DNA from: Candidatus Tritonobacter lacicola
Lineage (GTDB): Bacteria > Auribacterota > Tritonobacteria > Tritonobacterales > Tritonobacteraceae
DNA length: 64,000 nt
Assembly: GCA_030765135.1 (NCBI GenBank)
Contig: JAVCDC010000145.1
Coordinates: 1-64,000, forward strand
Reading direction: 5' to 3'
Shown here: piece by piece, positions 1 to 8,815 of the stretch
How the letters are laid out: every line of letters starts with the position of its first letter
Position numbering within the stretch: position 1 is the stretch's first letter
Translations under genes and position numbers: made by a program
The notes under the pieces: generated by a model
The model's database searches: none
Told to the model about the DNA's origin: nothing
Seen by the model: the letters and a program-made list of their open reading frames with translations, nothing else

Positions 1-1902
1 CCCGACATGAGGCTGGAGAAGGACGACGGTCAGACCTATGTTAGCCCGACACATATCCTCACCTATACGATCACCTTCTGGAACGACGGCAACATCGTGA
101 CCGATCCGTCGACGCAGATCGTAGACACAATACCCGCGGACACGACGTACGTGGCAGGAGGCACGTCCTGCTCTCTCGCGGCGACGATAGAGTACTCCGT
201 GGGGGGCGCCCCCTACAGCGCCACAGAGCCCCCGACGGGCACGGCGAACGTGACCATCCGCTGGTCCATGCCTGCGGGCGTGCCGGCAACGAGCGGTCCT
301 TACACTGCGACGTTCCAGGTGCAGGTGGACGACGGCCTGGACAACGGGGACACGGTCACCAACGAGGCGACGATCTCCGACGGCGGGACGCACGGTGTGG
401 ACCCGACGCCGTGGAACAACACCGATGACGACGTAGACCAGGTCCAGGTGCCGGAGCTCTCGATACTCAAGGACGACGGCGTGACGCTTGTAGAGGCCGG
501 AGAAACGCTGACCTACGTTCTGACATACGCCAACAACGGCGACGCGAACGCCCCGAACACGGTGATCGAGGACGCCATCCCTGCCGGCACAACATACGTC
601 GCCGGCGGGACGAGCATCATCGACCCCACGGCCCAGATATGGTACTCCGTTGGCGGGGCGCCCTACGATACGACTGAACCGGCGACGGGGACGGCGGACG
701 TGACAATACAGTTCCGCATTCCCAACCTGGTTGCGAGCGACGGCGGAACGGCCCAGTTCCAGGTGCGGGTCGACACGCCCCTCACCGTCTCGACCATAAT
801 AAACACGTCCACCATCGACTACGACGGCTCCAACGGCAGCGATCCCAAGCCCTGGAACAACAGCGACACCGACACAGACTACGGCAAGCTGCCCCTCTTC
901 GTCATGAAGCGATGCGCCGGCGAGGTAACAGGTTACGATACGCCCAACCCCGGCGACTGGACTTACTGGGACGCTGAGGCAAGAAACCCGTCAGGGCTGG
1001 CGGGGGACTGGTGGGTCATCCCGGACGACCCCTGGGTCATAAGAAAAATGACGGAGGTGGACTCCGGCGATGGAGGCAGTCAGGAATTCGCAATCCTCAA
1101 GCTGGAGGGCGGCGATTTCTCCGACTATAACATCTACCTGTACAACGTACCGGTGATCGGGGACCTGACTTACTGGGATGCGATGGCCAGGAACCCCTCT
1201 CCGCTGGCCAGGGACCTGTGGCAGATACCCGGGGGCAACGATACGGCCCTGCTGGCGGACGGCGGGAACGATCATATGTTATCGATGAAGGACGAGGTTG
1301 GAGACTTCAACATTTACCTCTACAACAGTCTCCACCCCGGTGACTGGTCTTACTGGGACGCCGTGGCGAGGAATCCATCACCCCTGGCCAGGGACCTCTG
1401 GGTAATATCGGACGGTAACGATATAGTGGCGATGTGCGGCCTGGATACGACCGGGGACAAGGACAGCGACAGCCTTCTGGTCCTGAAAGACGAGTGGGGA
1501 GACTACAACCTGTACCTATGGAACATGCCCGCGACGGGCGACTGGACCTACTGGGACGCCGTGGCGAGGAATCCATCACCCCTGGCCAGGGACCTCTGGA
1601 TGATCCCGTCGAGCAACGACCTGCTCTTGATCACGGGAATAAACAGGGGCTCGACCTTTGACGAACTGGGTGTTTTCGTGGATGTTGGCGGCGACCACGA
1701 CCTCTACAAGTGGAATGACGGCGGAGACCAGAACTTCTATCTGTGGAACGCGCCCCGGCCCGGCGATTGGACGTACTGGAACGCGGCGGCTAGAAACCCA
1801 TCTCCGCTGGCCAGGGATTTATGGATAATACCCAGCAACAACAACATCTTTGCCATCTCCGCGCCGCGCCTTGGAGCCGCACCGCCAACGCCGACGCCCT
1901 GA
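1..1902 (+). CDS. DUF11-type repeat surface/secreted protein with C-terminal GDWTYWDAVARNPSPLARDLW repeats (5' end outside or near window edge)
   Basis: Two DUF11-like segments (DDGQTYVSPTHILTYTITFWNDGN; DDGVTLVEAGETLTYVLTYANNGDAN), then five copies of a GDWTYWDA.ARNPSPLARDLW.IP motif; ends in PPTPTP. ORF open at the window start. Confidence 0.8.
   Translation, partial: PDMRLEKDDGQTYVSPTHILTYTITFWNDGNIVTDPSTQIVDTIPADTTYVAGGTSCSLAATIEYSVGGAPYSATEPPTGTANVTIRWSMPAGVPATSGPYTATFQVQVDDGLDNGDTVTNEATISDGGTHGVDPTPWNNTDDDVDQVQVPELSILKDDGVTLVEAGETLTYVLTYANNGDANAPNTVIEDAIPAGTTYVAGGTSIIDPTAQIWYSVGGAPYDTTEPATGTADVTIQFRIPNLVASDGGTAQFQVRVDTPLTVSTIINTSTIDYDGSNGSDPKPWNNSDTDTDYGKLPLFVMKRCAGEVTGYDTPNPGDWTYWDAEARNPSGLAGDWWVIPDDPWVIRKMTEVDSGDGGSQEFAILKLEGGDFSDYNIYLYNVPVIGDLTYWDAMARNPSPLARDLWQIPGGNDTALLADGGNDHMLSMKDEVGDFNIYLYNSLHPGDWSYWDAVARNPSPLARDLWVISDGNDIVAMCGLDTTGDKDSDSLLVLKDEWGDYNLYLWNMPATGDWTYWDAVARNPSPLARDLWMIPSSNDLLLITGINRGSTFDELGVFVDVGGDHDLYKWNDGGDQNFYLWNAPRPGDWTYWNAAARNPSPLARDLWIIPSNNNIFAISAPRLGAAPPTPTP
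940..1860 (+). repeat. Intragenic protein-level repeat, 5 copies of about 60-65 aa (GDWTYWDAVARNPSPLARDLWxIP)
   Basis: Motif occurrences read directly in the translation; a roughly 50-bp near-identical DNA stretch (tactgggacgccgtggcgaggaatccatcacccctggccagggacctctgg) recurs about 198 bp apart. Confidence 0.85.
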
Positions 1903-2050
1903 CAGACCGGGCGCACCGCTCCAAGGAATGGGACGATAAACACCGTCGTCCCCTGCCCGGGCTACCCTTGAACGAGGCCGTTTATTCCACGCAGTCCTTG
2001 AAATACAGAACGTGATGGTGTAACGTGCTGATAAACCGAGGGGGGTTGCT

Positions 2051-3445
2051 ATGGGAACAAGGTCCATGTCTTTTCCAGCCATCTTCTGTGCATCACTGCT
2101 CGTCCTGGTGTTCGGAGGGTGCGGCGAGAAAAAGCCGGAGGGACCGGCCGTTCTATCGTACAAGGAGGCCGGCAAGCACATCGGCGAGGTGAGCACGGTA
2201 GAGGGCACCATCGTCTCAACGTACAGCGGGAAGAACAGCCTCAAGCTGAACTTCGACACCAACTACCGGCGCTACCTCTCCATAACGATACCCCTCAAAT
2301 ACCTGGAGCAATTCCCGGAGAACCCGCAGAGCTACTACAAGGGAAAGAAGATCCGGGCGACAGGAAGAATCACCAGGTACAGCGGGGCCCCGAGCATGCT
2401 CGTCACCGACGGCCCCCAGATCCGCCTCGCCAAGCCTGCGGAGGGGGAACCGCCCCCCCCCGCGGTTGTGCAACCCGTCTTCAACAGGGAGTACCTGCCG
2501 AAGGCCATCGAAATCATCGACGGGGCCGGAGATTCGCTCCGCATCATAATGTATTTGTACAAGTACAGCGGTCACGTAAAGAAGATCTACCGGGCCCTTA
2601 AAAAGGCGGAGGAGCGGGGCGTGGATGTCAAGATCATCATGGACGACGAAATCGCCTCCAACAGGGAATCGGCGCCCTACCTCGAGCAAGCCGGCGTCGA
2701 CGTCAAGATCGACGGGCCGGAGAAGAAGACACACTGCAAGATCATCATCGCGGACTCCGACAAGGTCCTCATGGGCTCGACGAACTTCAGCAACTCCTCG
2801 TTAGGAAGGAACAACGAGACGAACGTCTTCATCGAGAGCAGGGCCGTCGCGGGCTACTACGAGGACTATTTCAATAAGCTGTGGAAAGACCCCTCGCGCG
2901 AGCATCTCCTTTCGAGCAAGCCGGCCGTCGAGGGGATAATTCCCCTGGTAAACAGGGAGTACCTCTGGAGCCTCCTGCCGCGGCTGAACGGCGCGAAGAA
3001 GCGTATATGGGTGGTGATGTACGGGACGAAGCTCTTCGAGGAACCGGACAACCCGGTCCACATGGTCCTCTCCTCCCTCGTCAGGGCGACGAAACGCGAC
3101 GTGGATGTGCGCGTAGTCCTCGACATGGGACCCGACGAGGAATGGTGCAGGATCACAAACGAATTGAACCGGGAGGTGGCCGGCTATCTCTCGAAGAGGG
3201 GCGTGCCGGTAAAGTTCGAATCTCCGGATGTCATCACCCACGCCAAGCTCATCATCATCGATGACGAGGCATTCGTGGGGTCGACGAACTGGGGCTACGG
3301 CGGGTTCAAGCGGTACAATTCAACTAACGCCATAATCAGCGACCGGAAAGCCGTCGGGGCGTACGAAAAATACTTCCTGAATCTCTGGGAAGGAGAGCCC
3401 TACGGCATCGAGCAGGTGGAGATAGAAGAGAAAGCGGCCGCCTGA
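2051..3445 (+). CDS. Phospholipase D-like domain lipoprotein with two HKD motifs
   Basis: Two HxK(x4)D motifs: THCKIIIADSDKVLMGSTNFS and THAKLIIIDDEAFVGSTNWG; lipobox-like LVFGGCGEKK. Confidence 0.88.
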   Translation: MGTRSMSFPAIFCASLLVLVFGGCGEKKPEGPAVLSYKEAGKHIGEVSTVEGTIVSTYSGKNSLKLNFDTNYRRYLSITIPLKYLEQFPENPQSYYKGKKIRATGRITRYSGAPSMLVTDGPQIRLAKPAEGEPPPPAVVQPVFNREYLPKAIEIIDGAGDSLRIIMYLYKYSGHVKKIYRALKKAEERGVDVKIIMDDEIASNRESAPYLEQAGVDVKIDGPEKKTHCKIIIADSDKVLMGSTNFSNSSLGRNNETNVFIESRAVAGYYEDYFNKLWKDPSREHLLSSKPAVEGIIPLVNREYLWSLLPRLNGAKKRIWVVMYGTKLFEEPDNPVHMVLSSLVRATKRDVDVRVVLDMGPDEEWCRITNELNREVAGYLSKRGVPVKFESPDVITHAKLIIIDDEAFVGSTNWGYGGFKRYNSTNAIISDRKAVGAYEKYFLNLWEGEPYGIEQVEIEEKAAA

Positions 3446-3604
3446 CATCCATAAAACACTTGCCGAGCCCCCTCCCTCTCTGGAATAATCTCAAGCTTTC
3501 CGGCCACAGGAGCCGTACTGCTGACAATAATGGATAAACTTTTTCTCGGAAATAAATTAGCTCACTACGCTCGCAAATTTATGTGGCTCCGACTGCGTCA
3601 GAGC

Positions 3605-3704
3605 ATGGCGGTAGCCGTCCCGAATGCTTTCGGGGCGCACCCTACCCCGGTCCCGGTGGGACTTCCCTCCGGCGGGGTCCCTACCGGGAAAGGGTGCGGC
3701 TACC
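3605..3704. repeat. Complex multi-hairpin intergenic inverted-repeat element
   Basis: GGTAGC (3610-3615) + CGCACCCT (3636-3643) pair with AGGGTGCGGCTACC (3691-3704); nested CCCGAA/TTCGGG hairpin and TCCCGGTGGGAC/GTCCCTACCGGGA hairpin. Confidence 0.7.
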
Positions 3705-3739
3705 TTTGAAAATATAACAAGTTCCTATACGATAAATTT

Positions 3740-5140
3740 ATGGAGAACCAGATAGAGTACTACAGGGACCCGGAGGTCCGCGAGAGGATCGCCGAGTACT
3801 GCGGCGGCTCGGCCATGGAGCCGGAGCTCTGCACAGCCGAGTACCTCGTCGGCTACGGCCAGGCCATTGATTCTCCAGGGGGGTACGTCTCCACACCGAA
3901 GGACGGGTTCAGCTGGATACTGGAGCAGGGCCTCGACATCTTCCGGTCGATCTGGGACAAGAACCACACGCTCAGCGTCCTGGACGTGGAATATTTCAAC
4001 ATAGATTTCCCCGGCCGGGTCTACCTCCACCAGCGCGAAACGTTCGGGCTCCTGGAGCCAATCTACGAGGTCATCCTGGGCGTATTCGGACGCTTTGAAA
4101 TCCAGCCGATGGTCAACGTGACCGGGCAGGGATACCACTTCTCTTTTCAAATCCAGTCCGCCACGCGGGCGGACCTCCGCCTCGAGAAACTCGGCAAACT
4201 CATCGAATCGGTGGAGGCAAAATACGAAAGCTCGGGCAGCAAGAGGCACCGGCACGTATCGCTCCGCCACGGCCTCTCCTTCGACGGGATGGGCCGCGTC
4301 ATGGAGTACCTCACCCACACCATAATCAGGGAATCCGCCGGAAAGGTAGGCCTCCCCCTCACCGTCACCGACGTGGCCGTCGGAAAAGGCAAGACAGGCC
4401 GCGAGGCGATATCCCTCGACCTGTCGTGTTTCGGGGACCCGATCTTCATGCGGGACCTGAGGTGCCCGTTCTCGACGCACCAGAAACACAAGATGGACGT
4501 CTGGAAAGTCGGGAAAACCATATCCGACGGCACGCCCGTACAGGTGGCGATCCCCCGGAAGAACATCGAGATGGACCGCGTTTTCAGCCTCAGGCGGAAC
4601 TTCGCCGCGGCAGCAGCCTTTGCCCGGGACGTCCACTGCTTCATCCCCGACTATTCCGTGAACTTCAACAAGGTCATAGACGAGTACCTGGAATCCAGGC
4701 TGTTTGAATTCCACCGGTGGTTCGACAGCGTGGAGCAGGATCACTGGACGGAGTGGGACCGTACATACAGGGCGATGGACCTGAATATAGTCCCCCCGTG
4801 CGTCCGGCAGCCCCTCATCAGGCCCAACGACAATCTGCTCAAGCCCACGAACCTGCAGACCCTGACCCGCTGCCTCCTGGCGCGGGGGTGGCATCCGAAG
4901 CACATCGCCGGACTCGTGCGGGCGAAGTGGGAGGGACCCCACGGGTGGGGAGACCTGTGGTCCCAGTTCGACGCCGGATCGCGCTCCTCGTTCTACGTGA
5001 GGATGTTCAGCGGTCTGATTGCCGACGGAACGGACCGGCTCGTGGACCAGAACTGCATCTCCCACCAGGAGAAGGGATTTTGCATACAACCGAACTGCGG
5101 CTACAACCTGGCGGACTACCGCTGGGATGGCAGATTCTAA
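3740..5140 (+). CDS. Putative single-chain archaeo-eukaryotic primase (AEP)-like protein with PriL-CTD-like Cys domain, copy 1
   Basis: LDVEYF (D82/E84), GQGYHFSF (H133), ISLDLSCFGDPIFMRDLRCPFSTHQKHK (D227...H247), C-terminal VPPCV...DQNCISHQEKGFCIQPNCGYNLADY (C354, C439, C448, C453). Paralogous to the next gene. Confidence 0.6.
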   Translation: MENQIEYYRDPEVRERIAEYCGGSAMEPELCTAEYLVGYGQAIDSPGGYVSTPKDGFSWILEQGLDIFRSIWDKNHTLSVLDVEYFNIDFPGRVYLHQRETFGLLEPIYEVILGVFGRFEIQPMVNVTGQGYHFSFQIQSATRADLRLEKLGKLIESVEAKYESSGSKRHRHVSLRHGLSFDGMGRVMEYLTHTIIRESAGKVGLPLTVTDVAVGKGKTGREAISLDLSCFGDPIFMRDLRCPFSTHQKHKMDVWKVGKTISDGTPVQVAIPRKNIEMDRVFSLRRNFAAAAAFARDVHCFIPDYSVNFNKVIDEYLESRLFEFHRWFDSVEQDHWTEWDRTYRAMDLNIVPPCVRQPLIRPNDNLLKPTNLQTLTRCLLARGWHPKHIAGLVRAKWEGPHGWGDLWSQFDAGSRSSFYVRMFSGLIADGTDRLVDQNCISHQEKGFCIQPNCGYNLADYRWDGRF

Positions 5141-6602
5141 TGAGGACGCAGTAATGGCACCATCGGTAATGTCGGACAAGGAGGTCAGGGACCTGATCTC
5201 GTATTACAAATCGCGGGACGTCCGCAAACGCCTGGACGAATATTGCAACTACAGTGCAAAAAAGGAGTTGAGCTGCGAGTATCTCATCGGCTTCGGGGAG
5301 CCGTTGAAGAGGCTGGGGTACAACGTGCCGGTCATGGGAGTCCCGGCCCACCGCCTGGACGACCTGATCGATATGGGCCTCGACCTCTTCCGGTCCGTAT
5401 GGGACCACGAGGGGACACTGGCCATCCTCGACATAGAGTATTTCAACCTGGACTCCCTCGCCACCCTCTACGCGAACCCTGTAAAATATTTCAAGTTGCT
5501 GGAGCCCACCTACAGGGCCATAACGGACGTCCTGGACGGCTACGGGATAACCCATCTCAATAACACCACGCCATCGGGCTACCACTTCGAGTCCAAGATA
5601 CCGTTCTCGACAAAAGCACACAAGAAGCTGGAGAAAATCGGGCACCTCGAAAGCTCACTGAAATCCCAGTACGCCTCCCTTCCCGAAAGCGACCATAAGT
5701 GCACGAGAAAAATGACGGCCGGGGCCGCGCTCGGCTACAGTGCAATCGGCCGATTGATGGAGTTCCTCTGCCACAGGGTCATAGAAGCCGCCGGCCCGTC
5801 CAGCAAGCTCCCCATAACCATAGCCGACACGGCACCGGGCGAAAACGACATGCGGCGGGAAGGAGTAAGCCTCGACATCACGCAGTACGGCGACAACCTC
5901 AACATGCGCTCCATCAGGTTCGCTTTCTCCGGCCACCAGAAGCACAAGGTCTACGTGAACAGGTTCGGGGCCGATCTCGCCCGCAGGACACCGGTATACG
6001 CGTGCGTGCCGAGAAACGACCATACAATAAAAGAGCTCTACGACGTGAGGAAAGGCCTGGATTCAGCGCGCGAATATGCCGCCACCGTTTCGGCCAGGAT
6101 TCCCAAGGCCTCTCGAGGGTGGGCGAAGCTCGCGGACGACTACATGGCATCCTCCCTATTCGCGTTCCACAGGGAATTCGACTCCGTTAATCACGACCCG
6201 CGGGACAGGTGGACAAAGACATACCTGGATCTAGACCTGGAGAGGATGCCGGCGTGCGTTGCCATGCCCCTCATGAACGCCAACCCCTGGCTCCTGATGC
6301 CCACCAATATCCAGACGGTATGCCGGGTCTTCTACGCCATGGGATGGCACCCCAAGCACATCGCCGGGATGATAAGGGCACACTACAGCAGGGGACCGTA
6401 CTGGCCCATCGACTGGAACAAATACAACGCCGAGGTTAAAGCGAACTTCTGGGTGCGCGTCTACTGCGGCATGATCGCGACGGGAACAGATTCCCTCGAT
6501 GACCTCAACTGCGCCTCCCAGGCCTTCAAGTGGTTTTGCCCGAAACCCTTCTGCGGCCACAACCTGGCAGACTACAGGGCGAAGATAGAGTCGAGGGCCT
6601 GA
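5127..6602 (+). CDS. Putative single-chain AEP-like protein with PriL-CTD-like Cys domain, copy 2
   Basis: Same motifs as copy 1: LDIEYF, SGYHFESK, VSLDITQYGDNLNMRSIRFAFSGHQKHK, MPACVAMPL...DLNCASQAFKWFCPKPFCGHNLADY. ATG at 5127 or 5154 preferred over the track's 5019. Confidence 0.6.
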   Translation: MADSNEDAVMAPSVMSDKEVRDLISYYKSRDVRKRLDEYCNYSAKKELSCEYLIGFGEPLKRLGYNVPVMGVPAHRLDDLIDMGLDLFRSVWDHEGTLAILDIEYFNLDSLATLYANPVKYFKLLEPTYRAITDVLDGYGITHLNNTTPSGYHFESKIPFSTKAHKKLEKIGHLESSLKSQYASLPESDHKCTRKMTAGAALGYSAIGRLMEFLCHRVIEAAGPSSKLPITIADTAPGENDMRREGVSLDITQYGDNLNMRSIRFAFSGHQKHKVYVNRFGADLARRTPVYACVPRNDHTIKELYDVRKGLDSAREYAATVSARIPKASRGWAKLADDYMASSLFAFHREFDSVNHDPRDRWTKTYLDLDLERMPACVAMPLMNANPWLLMPTNIQTVCRVFYAMGWHPKHIAGMIRAHYSRGPYWPIDWNKYNAEVKANFWVRVYCGMIATGTDSLDDLNCASQAFKWFCPKPFCGHNLADYRAKIESRA

Positions 6603-6756
6603 GCGAGCGGATCCAGTCTTGCAAGTGCCGGGAGCGGCCTGAAAATGGCTGGAACAGTCACACTGAATGTGCATAATAAATAACTTCCCTGAGGTATCGA
6701 GATATCAACTACTGTAATAGAATGTATAACCGCCATGTCACTGAAGGAGAGAACGC

Positions 6757-8721
6757 ATGTTAGAACTGAAAAAGGGCATTGATATCCTTGCTGAAATCGG
6801 CGGGATCAACTCCCCGGAAGAGGCGACGGCCCTCTTCGAGAGTAAATGTGACCGGAAAAACCTGGAAAAACTGGGCAAGATAACCAATGAAGAAGCCCTG
6901 GTAAAAATCGCAAACGCCATCGCGATGACGGATCCCGATGCGGTCTTCGTGAATACCGGCTCGGATGAGGACGTTCAAAAAGTGAGGGAGATGAGCCTGG
7001 CAACGGGAGAAGAACAGCCGCTGGCAATGAGGGGCCATACGATTCACTTCGACCTCCCCCAGGAACAGGCGCGCATCGTCGACAGGACATTCTACATCGT
7101 GAACGAGGATGAAGACGTCAGCGTCCTTGCCAAGAAGATACTCAGGGAGGAAGCGTACGAGTACGTGAAAGACCACATGCCCGGAATCGCCAGAGGGAAA
7201 ACGCTGATGATCGGATTCTTCAGCAGGGGGCCCGTCGGCTCGCAGGCAGCGCTCCCCGCAATAGAGATCACGACATCGACATACGTCATGCACTCCGCAA
7301 ATATCCTGTACAGAAATGCCTATGACCACTTTGACCGGGAAACGCAGCGTGCCGGGCTGTTTTTAACCAATATTCACAGCGAAGGGCCGAACAGGCCGGA
7401 AGACCTGCCGAACGCGAGGGTCTTCATGGACAGGAGCTGGCTGACCACGTTCTCGATGTTCTGCACCTATGCCGGCAATACGCTGCTGCTTAAAAAGGGG
7501 AATCACCGGTTCGCGGTCGACCTGGCGACCTACTACCACAGGGGAGAAGAACTGTCCGAGCACATGTACATCACCGGCCTGACAGGCCCCGGAGGGAGGA
7601 AAACGTTCTTTGCGGGGGCGGCGCCGTCAGGGTGCGGCAAGACCGCGACAGCCATGGCGGGCACGGATTTCATCGGCGACGACCTCGCGCGGCTATGGAT
7701 CGCAGAGGACGGGACGCTGCGAGGCATCAACGCGGAGTTCGGTATCTTCGGGATCGTTCAGGACGTGAGCCTGGAAAGCGATCCGCACCTGATGAACTGC
7801 CTGAGGGAGGAGGGCGCGGAAGTTATATGGTCAAACGTGCTTATCGATAAAGACAAAGTGCCCCACTGGGCCGGAAACGGCGAAGAACATCCGAAAAGAG
7901 GCATCAACTTCCAGGGCGACTGGCAGGAAGGTAAGACGGATGAAGACGGAAAAGCCATTCCGCTCTCCCATCCGAACGCGAGGTGCACGCTCCGGAACAA
8001 CTCCATCGGGAATTACAGCGAGGAGGTGGGGGAAAACCCGGACGGGGCGCGAATCCAGGTGGTCACGTACAGCGGGCGCGACAGCGATACGATGCCGCCC
8101 GTCTGGGTCGCCAAGAACCCCGATCACGGCGTCGTCATCGGGGCCTCGATCCTCTCGGCGGCAACCGCAACCGAGGTCGGTGTGACGGGAGTCAGACGCC
8201 AGCCCTGGGCCAATGAGCCGTTCATCCCCGGTCCGCTCTCCGACTATATGGATGCGCAGTTCAAGTTCTTCAACTCAGGCAAGCTGAAGGCTAAACCCAT
8301 TATGGCCGGACTGAACTATTTCCTTACGCACGGCGCGCGCGGAGGGGAGGGGACGGGGCTGCTCGGCGAGAAGCGCGACGTGAAAGCATGGCTCGGGTGG
8401 CTCGAATTACGGGTGCACGGAGAGGTCGACGCGATTGAAACGCCGATTGGATTCATCCCCAAGTACGGGGATCTCAACAAGTTGTTCGCCGGAATAGGCA
8501 AAGAGTATCCGAAGAGCCTGTATGACAAGCAATTCTCTTTCCACATAGAAAATATCATGGCAAGAATTATTCTTCAGGAAGAAGCCTATAAGAAAGAGAG
8601 AACCCCCCCCCCCACATTGTTCGAGGTCTATGAAGAGCAGAAAAGGGGCCTCGAAGCGCTGAAGGCAAAGTACGGACCGGTCGTTACGGTTGAACAGCTC
8701 ATCGAGGGCGCCTGGAAATAG
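6757..8721 (+). CDS. pckG: Phosphoenolpyruvate carboxykinase (GTP)
   Basis: GAAPSGCGKTATAM P-loop/kinase motif, DDLARLWIAEDGTLRGINAEFGIFGIV, RCTLRNNSIGNYSEE, length 654 aa. Confidence 0.93.
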   Translation: MLELKKGIDILAEIGGINSPEEATALFESKCDRKNLEKLGKITNEEALVKIANAIAMTDPDAVFVNTGSDEDVQKVREMSLATGEEQPLAMRGHTIHFDLPQEQARIVDRTFYIVNEDEDVSVLAKKILREEAYEYVKDHMPGIARGKTLMIGFFSRGPVGSQAALPAIEITTSTYVMHSANILYRNAYDHFDRETQRAGLFLTNIHSEGPNRPEDLPNARVFMDRSWLTTFSMFCTYAGNTLLLKKGNHRFAVDLATYYHRGEELSEHMYITGLTGPGGRKTFFAGAAPSGCGKTATAMAGTDFIGDDLARLWIAEDGTLRGINAEFGIFGIVQDVSLESDPHLMNCLREEGAEVIWSNVLIDKDKVPHWAGNGEEHPKRGINFQGDWQEGKTDEDGKAIPLSHPNARCTLRNNSIGNYSEEVGENPDGARIQVVTYSGRDSDTMPPVWVAKNPDHGVVIGASILSAATATEVGVTGVRRQPWANEPFIPGPLSDYMDAQFKFFNSGKLKAKPIMAGLNYFLTHGARGGEGTGLLGEKRDVKAWLGWLELRVHGEVDAIETPIGFIPKYGDLNKLFAGIGKEYPKSLYDKQFSFHIENIMARIILQEEAYKKERTPPPTLFEVYEEQKRGLEALKAKYGPVVTVEQLIEGAWK

Positions 8722-8815
8722 CCCGCTTAATGTCCGGGGTCGGCGTGAGAGCCGGCGATAGCCGAACAAGTCCTGCCGTATCTACTCGATCGAGGCTGCC
8801 GGCATACCCCGCGGA

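Noticed and set aside
3725-5179. 484-aa minus-strand ORF antisense to primase-like copy 1
   Set aside because: Shadow ORF from high GC3; the plus strand has a paralog with conserved motifs, and the minus-strand translation lacks recognisable domains.
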